A stretch of 64,000 nucleotides of DNA, from NCBI RefSeq assembly GCF_040712315.1, contig NC_134013.1, positions 43,090,001 to 43,154,000 of the forward strand. Reading direction: 5' to 3'. A program made the position numbers and the translations under genes. The stretch is from Castanea sativa (lineage: Eukaryota > Streptophyta > Magnoliopsida > Fagales > Fagaceae). Below are positions 55,386 to 64,000 of this stretch, in pieces. Within the stretch, counting starts at the first letter, position 1; each line of letters opens with the position of its first letter. A model generated the notes under the pieces. It was not told where the DNA came from, searched no databases, and was given only the letters and a program-made list of their open reading frames with translations.

Positions 55386-58300
55386 TTGACCACTGTTGTC
55401 TTGGCTGTAACCAGCTTGAAGAGATCTTTGTTTTCGAATACATCTTATTTTTCTGATCTCTATCTGTTTGAGTGTCTCAGAAAATACAAGTCTAAAAGTT
55501 ATTTGAATTCTCTTATGATGACTATTGGAAAAGATTTCAATTTGACTAAAAGGAAACTAGACTGTCTCAGAATGAAAATATGCAAAGGAGTTCATCTGAG
55601 AAGAGTGAAAATTAAAGGTTTAGCTCGTAAAAGGCTAATGAGAGAAAGCACCATCCCCATTGATCTGTCTTTTAAGCACGAAGTGTTTTTTATGATGAAG
55701 TCTGCATATAAAGTTATAGACACATGTTTGTGGTACCTTGATAGCGGTTGCTCAAGACACATGACTGGAGACTGATCCCTCTTCAAGGTTTTCGAGTCTA
55801 AGAAAAATTGCAATGTCACTTTTGGTGATGGGAGCAAATCACAGATTAAAGGGAAGTGTAAAGTTGTGATTTACAACTATATTTTATGTTGGCTTTATTC
55901 CATGACAAAAAGTGTTGTATTTGCTTTAATTTGTTCCTTGTATTTTTGTGGGATTTTATTGTATTGGGTTTAGTATTAAGTTGGTGAAGATTCAAGCTAA
56001 ATTGAAGATCATTGGTTTTCGCGACTGTCTCGCTAGTAGCTAACCCGCGAAAGAGTCACGTGAGAAGCACATGTTGGAAGCTAAAGCGACGTGCCAGCCT
56101 GGAGGATTTCGCTAGTGTCTCGCGAGTAAGGCCTTCCCACGAGACACTCGCAAAACTCTTTGCCTAGAGTTTTTTTTTTAAGTGTGACTTTCTTACCCTT
56201 CACCCATACTATATATACTCTCATTACCCACAAATGTGTAAAGAGGCCATTCAGAGAGAAAAACCCTAGATAGGTTTTCTACAACACACACACCCATCCT
56301 TAGTGAGAAATCATCCTTGCTTCTTCTCCTTCCCTCTCCCATTGTCATACCTTGAGAGGAGATTTTTACCCAAACACAACCCAACATTTTCAGAGTGTAG
56401 AGAGTGTTTTGTAACTTTGGAAGCTTTGGGGATTTTCCCAAAGAAGCCGGTGAGGCTTAGATGATGCAATCGAGCGTATTGCGGGATCCGGAAAGCTAGA
56501 GAAGACATTACTCCGTGAAGTCCGTTGGTAGCAGGAGCTTGGAGGGCTCAAGTACATTGGGTAGACTAGGCTTGGAGGGTCTTTTGTTGTTCGTGTACTC
56601 CAACTTTATTCTCTAGTGGATCGATTACTGCTTGGAGGGCGACAAAGAGATTTTTTCCGAGTTCTTCAGTTTCCTCTTCGATAACACATTGGCATGTTAT
56701 CTTGTGTTTGCATCTCTCTTCCCTATTCTTTTAGCTTTCATTTTACTGCTGTGTATCGTTGAATATGGCTTAGAGTAGTCTATTGGTTGTTCGCTCGCAT
56801 TTACTCTATTCCACACTTAGTATAAGTTAGAGTAAAATCAACCGAGCCGTAATTTTTAATTTGGGGTCTAAACAAGCTCTTGTGTTTTAACACAAATCCG
56901 AGCTTTTAAGAAGGCAATTATCTCTCTACCTGGACTGCCAGACATTGAAAATGTTCTATATGTAAAAGGTCTGAGGGTGAACCTTTTAAGTATAAGTCAG
57001 ATATGTGATCAAGACTTTATGGTGCTATTCTCCAAGGGAAAGTGTCTTGTCATGGATGAGTTTGGAAAGAAACTCATAAGTGGTGTTCACACTTTAGACA
57101 ACTGTTTTGGATTAGTTCCTAATGCCGATATTGTGTGCAATAGAGTTCGTTTACCAAAGAAGATCTACGACATCAACTGATGGGACTTGCTAGTTACAAA
57201 CATCTCTCTACTGTATCTAAGCATGAATTAGTTTTAGGGATACCAAAGCTTAGTAGAATGAGCAATGTGGTTGTGGACCACGTCAGCTTGGGAAACAAAC
57301 GAAAGCTAAACATGCAGGCACTCAAACATCAACTACATCTAGACAATTGGAGCTTCTACATCTAGATTCGAGTCTTTTACTGGTAAGAGATACATCATGG
57401 TTGTGGTAGATGACTTCACTAGGTACATTTAGGTAATTGTCCTACGATCCAAGTCTGATGCTCCTGAACACATTGAAGCCTTGTGCACAAGACTGCAGAA
57501 TGAAAAGAGCCTGAAAATTGATTGAATTCAAAGTCACCATGGTAAAGAATTCGAGAACTCGTATATGGAGTCCTTTTGCACAAGATCAGGTATATCTCAA
57601 GAATTCTCTCCTCCTATTACTCCTCAACAGAATGGTGTAGTAGAAAGAAAGAATAGGGTTATTCAGGAGATGGCCAGAGCCATGTTGTAAAATAAGGATG
57701 TGGCTAGGAACTTGTGGGGAGAAGCCGTAAACACTGCATGTCATACGGTTAATAGGGTGTACTTTAGACCCAGTACCAAGAAGACTCCATATGAGTTATG
57801 GAAAGGGAGGAATCCAAATGTGAAGTATTTTAGAATCTTTGGAAGTACATGTTTCATCCTCAAGAATAGAGAGAATGTAGGAAAGTTTGACTCCTGAAGC
57901 GATGAAGGAATATTTATGGGCTACTCTTCTACAAGCAAGGCTTATCGGGTATACAACAAAAGAATTATGAAGGTAATGGAGAGAGTGAATGTTGTAATTG
58001 ATGAGTCTGTAGATTCCAGTTCTGAGAAAGGCATTAAGGAATTCCCCAAAGAAATTCTTCCTCCTGAGTCAAAGGAAGTTCAAGAAATTATTGAACAAGA
58101 ACCTGCATCTCCAAGTACTCTAGGTACTCCCAATGTCATGGAAGATTCTGCAAATATACCCACTTCATTAGATTCTGAACCCCGTGAAGAGAAAGGACCT
58201 TACTCCAGGATTAAGCTAAACCATCGTCTAGAAGTTATTATGGGAAATATGAATGAACTCACATTAAGGAAATGAACGGTTGATAAATGTGTTGCTAACT

Positions 58301-59536
58301 TTGTGTCTTATTCTTGTTATTTGTCACAGGTTGAACCCACTAAAGTTGAGAATGCTCTTTAGGATGAAAGTTGGGTTTAAGCAATGCATGATGAACTACT
58401 TCAGTTTCAGAGGAATGATATCTAGACTTTAGTACCTAGACTAGAGGGTGAGCACATCATCGGTACAAAGTGAATATTCCGCAATAAGAATAATAAGGAG
58501 GGCAATGTGATTCGCAACAAGGCTTGGCTTATAGCTCAAGGATACTCACAAATGGAAGGAGTAGACTATGATGAAACATTTTCCCCAGTTGCCCGTATGG
58601 AGTCCATCAGAATTCTCCTTGCCTTAGCCTGCCATTTAAAGTTCAAGCTTTACCAGATGGACGTAAATACTGCTTTCTTGAATGGGTTACTTAAAGAAGA
58701 TGTCTATGTGGCTCAACCAAAAGGATTCATTGATCCACACTTTCCGGATCATGTGTTGTACCTCAAGAAGGAACTTTATGGGTCGAAGCAAGCACCTAGA
58801 GCTTGGTATGATCGGCTCACACAATACTTGGTGTCACATGGGTTCACAAGATGAAAGGCTGATCAAACTCTCTTCATTAAGAGGGAAGATGGCGAGCTGA
58901 TAATTGCTCAAGTCTATGTTGATGACATCATCTTTGGATCGATTAACGGTGAACTTGCTCATGGCTTCTTAAAACTCATGCAGGCCGAGTTCGAGATGAG
59001 CATGATTGGAGAGCTAACTCACTTCCTTGGATTGCAAATTCGTCAACAAGCTTCAGGTATATTCCTATCTCAATCTAAATCTGCTAAGAATCTTGTGAAA
59101 AAGGTTGGTTTAGAATCTGCTAGTTCTGTCAGAACCCCTATGAGCCCAAATGTTAAACTAACTGTTGACATGTTAGGTAAAAGTGTAGACTCATCTCTAT
59201 ATAGAAGCATGATAGGTAGTCTTCTTTACCTTACTGCTAGTAGACCTAACATTAGTTACTGTGTTGGAGTGTGTGCTAGATATCAGGCTAATCCCGAAGA
59301 GTCTCATATGACTGCTTTAAAAAGAATCATAAAGTATGTCAAAACCACTACTAATTTTGGTGTATGGTACAGTAAGAACACTAATGATGTCTTAGCTAGA
59401 TACTCTGACACTGATTAGGCTAGGAATGTTGATGATAGAAAGAGTACATCGGGGGTTGTTCTTATGTGGGTAATATTCTTGTCCCCTGGATGAGCAAAAA
59501 GCAGAATTCCATCTCCTTATCCACTGCAGAAGTTGA
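55386..59536 (+). pseudogene. pol of element D with vestigial gag
   Basis: SIRE-like copia pol. Where C and B have gag, D keeps only a leader match (ttgaccactgttgtcttgg, ATG lost) and an unrecognised ~100-codon stretch before protease CLWYLDSGCSRHMTGD (about 55725-55775). After solo LTR Q: pre-integrase segment YVKGLRVNLLSISQICDQDF, a changed zinc-binding His (LASYKHLS where relatives have GHASYKHLS), and integrase with VDDFTRY, second catalytic Asp replaced by His (SHHGKEFEN) and Glu kept (NGVVERKNR). Reverse transcriptase has QMDVNTAFLNG, LYGSKQAPRAWYDR and VYVDDIIFG. The RNase H start has YSDTD followed by a stop where Trp is expected, and ends at the LTR of M. Several stops and shifts; dead as a gene. 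Confidence 0.9.
55857..56908 (+). repeat. Solo LTR Q (element N family) within D's pol
   Basis: 1052 bp inserted in the coding sequence just after protease; removing it rejoins the pre-integrase region in frame. Starts TGTAAAGTTGTG, ends GAGCTTTTA (N's LTR ends ACTTTCA), with flanking GGAAG (55852-55856) and AGAAG (56909-56913), one mismatch. It aligns with N's LTR (for example 'tggagggcgacaaagag', 'ttggggtctaaaca'). Contains TCGCGA-rich motifs at 56019-56150 and a TATA-like box 'ctatatatactc' near 56209. Confidence 0.85.
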
Positions 59537-60968
59537 TGTTAGGATTAGTGCCCTTAAATCCTATTGTATGATGCTATGTATGATATTATGTATGACATTA
59601 TGTATGACATGATGTATGACTTAATATTGTATTTGATAAAGTTATTTTATTATTATCTAAAATAGTGGTTACGTGAATATGGGACATTATCATATAGTCC
59701 ATGAGATGCATTGTATGTGATTTATGTGAAAAGTCACAGAAGATGTAAATCACAAGTTCTTTGTAAACTCAGAATTAATAGTTCGTAGTCGGTGATGAAA
59801 TTGGGCATTTCATCTGCGAAGACTATAACGTGTCAACTAAGATGATTTGTCTTGATCATGGAAGTGGAAGCTTCTAGTTGATATGTTGATATGTTTTAAG
59901 AGTTAAAACATATTGAACAGACCGTGAGATTTATTATTCTTCTAACGACTCGTCAAATGAATAATAAATCTCACGACTTCTATTTGCATGAACTCTTAAT
60001 CCCGAGAGAATAATGGACTCGATCATGAAGTGTAGGTTGCTTTGATATATCAGAGTGAGATCTCGAAATAACGGTCAAAACCTCGCATGTTGGGCAGCCA
60101 TATTTAGTGTTGATGGAACATATATTCTCAAGATGGAATTCATAGTCTCTTGATAGAGATATAAAATATTCCCTTGAGATAAGTTTAATGGTTTCATTTA
60201 TTCAGAGAGTTAGGCCTAACCACTTTAGTAAGAAATTAGAAGTATATATTTATGAAATTGGATTTCATAAATATATAATGAATAACTTTAAAGAATTAAA
60301 CCGGGTACTCAAGGATAAGATGTAGTAATTTACAAAGTGGCAGTCTATATTTATGACTTTGGGTTACTACGAATATTTTATGAAGGAGTTACGTGTTTAA
60401 TAAAGTCTTGGGATATAATTTATTAATAAGGCCTAGAGTGCAATTATATTTATATAGTGGTATTAAATATAATTAATGGTAACTTTGGACTTGTCAAGAG
60501 TTGACGAAAAAGCCCAAGGCCCATTGGAGCTAGTGTCTTATTGGTCCCTTTTGGTCCCACTCCAAGCCACACACTAAAGCCCAATTGGAAAGGCCCAATA
60601 GGCCAGCCCAATTAGATAATCAGTTAGTTATAAAGGGAGAAACAACCAGAATTTTTATTAGAAGAGAAAGAAAAGAAAAATAAGAAACGGTGTGTGAGAG
60701 AGTGTGAGACACACTTTCATTCTCCCTTTGAAAAACTGATTGAGAGACCACACATCTTGGGCGTAAAGTGGAATTGGAGTGAAGATTAAGAGTGTTCCCA
60801 AGTGCTTCTAATCTTTGTTTTGAATTTCCTCACACCAAGGTACGCCATCTTGTTCTTAAATTCTGAAATTTACATAGTGCATGTTATCAATCATGAATGA
60901 AATAGATCCTAGTTCGTCGCTTCCGTTGTGGGTTTTGCATGAGATGCAAAACCAGAATTTTTCCTTCA
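59537..60968 (+). repeat. 5' LTR of element M
   Basis: 1432 bp, TGTTAGGATTAGTGCCC...AATTTTTCCTTCA. Closest to solo LTR E. TATA-like context 'gttataaagggag' near 60629. Confidence 0.94.
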
Positions 60969-60970
60969 AT

Positions 60971-60983
60971 TGGTATCAGAGCC
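60971..60983 (+). other. Primer-binding site of element M
   Basis: TGGTATCAGAGCC two bases after the LTR. Confidence 0.94.
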
Positions 60984-62412
60984 AGGTTTTCATATCATGA
61001 TTGTATAGGGTGTGATTAAATTTTAAAATTTAAGAAAAACCGTTGCTTTTATGTTACAATTTTTTGCATCAAATTATGGTGTTGTGTCATCGGTTTTTAA
61101 TTTTCATTGAATCCGTGAATATATATATTGCAAGTGGGATTAAACAGTGCCATGTCTTGAGTTAGTTGCTAATATGAAATTATGTAACTGTCATCTCATG
61201 AAAACCACTTGAGACTTTCTTCAAAACCGCACGGATTCACACGGATTCATTCATTATTATTTTTTCAAAACCGCTGGAAACTTTCTTAAAAAGTGACAGT
61301 TATGTCACGGATTGGATGAAGAAGGTGAATCCGTACAGGGGTAGTTATTGACCGTTTTGACTTGGAATTCAATTCATTCATTGCACCGTTTGACCGTTTG
61401 GCTTAGAATTCCATTATACGGTTTGATTTTTTGTCATGGCTTGGACTTAATGCATGGTTGCATGGCTTGGCCCCTTTTGAATGTCTTAGATAAAGTGAAT
61501 CCGTGAGGATTCAAGTCTTCTCTGACAAATATATATATATATATATATATAATAATCATATATATATATATATATTATATTATAATATATATATATAAAG
61601 TAATAATTATATATTATATATATTAATTTGAATATTATATTATATATAATATAATATAGATTTTTATATATAATAAATGTTTTTATTACGTTATATATAT
61701 TTATATATATTAATGCTAGTTTAATGAAATTTATTCCTGATTAGATTAGGATTATTTTTTCAACGTGTCTAGCATTATTATCATTCTTGATTTTAAAAAC
61801 CTTAATTTAAAATATCTAGTGGGAGAGAGATTCAAGGGTTGGATCTCACGGCCTCCATTGTTGGTTCATAGTAGTGTGGAATATATACTTTGTCTTTTGC
61901 CTCGAGCTTAGCATTCCATGCGGAGAGTATTTATTTCATGGCCCTACAAGATTGAATTTCTTGGTCTATAGTGGTTTGATAAACACCTTGTCTTAGTTTC
62001 GAGCTTTGCATTCCATGCGGAGGGTGTTTTATCATGGTACTACAAAATAAGCTCGTTAAAGGGATGAGATGTGGTTACACATGATTCTAGACAATGGTAT
62101 ACACTAGACTAAGTATTTTAGTATCCTCTATGCCGAGTTCTTACTATTATTACTTAGAGGCTAAATGTAAAACGGCATATTATTAGTGTTTGATAAGAGT
62201 TGTCATGATAGCACTAATAATGAGAATAGTTCTCAATCAATCATAGTATTTTATGTTCACTCTATGCCGAGGGATATTGAATATGAGATTGGGTTGTCGT
62301 TGCATATATTATTTTATGGTTTTATTAAGGTTCCATATTATATGCTTATATGCTAAATTGATAATGTCTAGTTTACTTATTATATTCATGTTTATTATTT
62401 TCGTATTTTATC
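60984..62412 (+). other. Leader of element M
   Basis: Non-coding. AT repeats at 61528-61600; the duplicated leader unit lies at about 61870-62040 with 'gcattccatgcggaga' and 'gcattccatgcggagg'. Aligns closely with F's leader from 61680 on, which confirms that solo LTR P is an insertion in F. Confidence 0.85.
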
Positions 62413-64000
62413 ATGGCATCATTTAGCCCACTTGTTTCTATTCTTAACCAAAACAAATCGACCGGATCCAACTATGTTGACCGGAAAAGAAATTTGGACA
62501 TTGTTCTTACGCCGAAGAGCACAAGTATGTGCTTACTCAACCATGTCCTAAATTTCCTTCATTAGATGCTCCTCTTTGAGGAAAAATACGATATGATCGT
62601 TGCGTAAATCTAATGAGATGGCCAAGTGCTACATCCTAGCATCTATCTCAAATGTTCTACAAAGATCAAATGCAGGATGTAGAACTTGCTTCGGACATAA
62701 TGCATAGTCCGAAGGAGATGTTTGGTGAGCAAGGCCGTTCTGCAAGGCAAGAAACCATGAGACAAATTTATAATACCAAAATGGCTGGTGAAGTTCAAGG
62801 AGGGAGCATTGTCTTAGGATGATTGCTAATCCGAACACATTAGAAATTTTAGGTGCCGACATTGATGGAGAATCCCAAGTGGATATGATACTCCAAATAC
62901 TACCGTAATCATTCAAGGAATTCGTACTCAATTATAACATGAACAAAAAGATTTATTCTTTGTCCGAATTAATGAATGAGTTAGTGGCGGCGAAGGCATC
63001 CTTGGTACTTCTATTGTTGAAGCCAATGTGGGTGAAGCTTCTACTTCTCAACCTAAGTCGAAAGGCAAGGGTAAGAAGAAGAAGAAGAAGGACTTCACTA
63101 AGAAAGATGGTAAACAAATTGCCTTAGGGGTTGCCAACAAAGGAAAGAAAACCAAAGGAAAGTGTTTCCATTCAGGTGGAGAAAGGACATTGGAAGAGGA
63201 ATTGTCCAACATACAAGGCTGCCAAGAATAAAGGTATGAAAAGTTCATTTCTTCTTGAAATATGTTTGGCATGAATCCAACAGATTCTGGTGTGTGGATT
63301 CAGTTGTACTAATCATATCCGCAATTCTTTGCAAATTCCAGGAGACCGTAAAGTTGAATGAGGGAGAACTATTTCTTACTTTGGCCGATGGGAGCAAGAT
63401 TCCGTTGAAGTCAGTTGGAGTGTTTAATTTGTGTTTTAAGTCTAGAGTTTTAATATTAGAAGACTCGTTTATATGTACCTAATGTTCGTAGGAATTTAAT
63501 TTCTGCAACTTACTTAGGTAAATGTGGATATTGTGTTATCCCGAAAGACAATGTTGTAATAAAGAAGGATAAAGTGTTTATCCGTTCGGCAATATTGTGG
63601 ATGGTCTTTATATTTTAACTCCTCGATAAGCATGAATTATACAATTCGAATTAGATAGTAACTCTCATGTGAAATCATTAAAGAGAAAGTTTCTTCCTAC
63701 TAGTGATGCATATCTATGGCACTTGCGTTTAGGTCATATTAATTCAAGTAGGATTCAAAGACTAATCAAAGATGGACTTTTACAGCCCATGGACTTTGAT
63801 GGTTTTCCAGTCTTGTGAATCTTGTTTGGAAGGAAAGATGACCAAACGACCTTTTAATGCAAAAGGTAGAAGAGCACAAGATTTGCTAGAACTAGTACAT
63901 TCGGATGTATGTGGTCCTATGTCAATCCAAGCAAGAGGTGGCTAATGAGTATTTCATTACTTTTACCGATGATTACTCTAGATTTGGTTATGTGTACCTA
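62413..64000 (+). pseudogene. gag-pol of element M, 5' part
   Basis: Starts MASFSPL as in A and F. gag, the Lys-rich run (63060-63100) and the zinc-knuckle region are readable, but one knuckle Cys is lost (FHSGGERT where A has FHCGEKGH, near 63175) through a small indel. Protease (near 63290) and the pre-integrase region follow, reaching FTDDYSRFGYVYL at the window edge. There are more frame breaks per kilobase than in A or F, mostly at former CTG or CAG sites. Confidence 0.88.

Larger units (their letters stand above)
54309..59536 (+). mobile_element. Element D: SIRE-like copia retrotransposon, gag-deleted, 3' truncated
   Basis: 5' LTR of the B type, primer site, vestige of gag, protease, solo LTR Q, integrase, reverse transcriptase and part of RNase H, then cut by element M. 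Left of D is J's broken LTR, so D inserted in J; D's 3' half, beyond M, is outside the window or lost. Confidence 0.9.
59537..64000 (+). mobile_element. Element M: Ty1/copia retrotransposon, runs out of window
   Basis: 5' LTR, primer site, leader, and gag through the start of integrase of the A/F/J family. The left flank (gttga) is element D's RNase H region, so M inserted in D. Sequence quality or mutation is peculiar: many CTG and CAG sites of sister copies appear as CCG, CTCG or CGT here. Confidence 0.93.

Noticed and set aside
55386..55724. Open stretch before D's protease as a novel gene
   Set aside because: It continues into the protease frame and sits where gag should be; most likely a deletion remnant, although I cannot place its residues.

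Overview
The window is plant nuclear DNA made almost entirely of nested LTR retrotransposons. I found no host gene, tRNA, rRNA, CRISPR array or bacterial feature. It is AT-rich, with copia- and gypsy-type polyproteins, 1.0-1.4 kb LTRs, primer sites complementary to the 3' end of initiator tRNA-Met (copia) or of the type usually ascribed to tRNA-Arg (a Tat/Ogre-like gypsy), plant-type Helitron ends, and a 'putative plant transposon protein' gene. A dicot, probably woody, is likely; that is inference from the style of the repeats. Letters A-Q below are my own names for elements.

Layout. 1-544 is unassigned flank. 545-6123 is copia element A (+), cut inside reverse transcriptase. It is fused through an 18-bp templated filler to 6137-9692, element B (-), a gag-only SIRE-like element. 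B sits in 9693-14032, a Tat/Ogre-like gypsy element O (-) whose 5' LTR runs 14033-14799 and resumes at 26341-26849. That LTR is split by a Helitron (14800-26340, TC...CTAG, inserted between A and T). The Helitron is split by element C (17043-23511, duplication AGAAT), a complete gag-only LTR element with the only long intact ORF of the window (591 aa). C's 5' LTR carries a 596-bp gypsy-type solo LTR (duplication ATCAT). 26850-33515 is element N (-), a non-autonomous LTR element with a plant-transposon-protein gene; solo LTR H sits in its 3' LTR and solo LTR E in its leader. 33516-34244 is scrambled LTR and leader debris.

34245-42362 is copia element F (+), same family as A, with a truncated 5' LTR and a solo LTR (P) in its leader. 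42363-43274 is a SIRE-like LTR fragment. 43350-54308 is copia element J (-), same family, carrying three solo LTRs (I, K, L). 54309-59536 is SIRE-like element D (+): its LTR matches B's, its gag is largely missing and its pol is decayed, with solo LTR Q between protease and integrase. 59537-64000 is copia element M (+), which runs out of the window.

How the parts relate. A, F, J and M share one copia family whose LTRs also supply five solo LTRs. B and C carry gag without pol; D carries pol without most of gag and has B's LTR, so the window holds both halves of a possible parasite/helper system. None of the pol genes is intact. M shows an unusual excess of changes at CTG/CAG sites that may be a sequencing artefact rather than biology.
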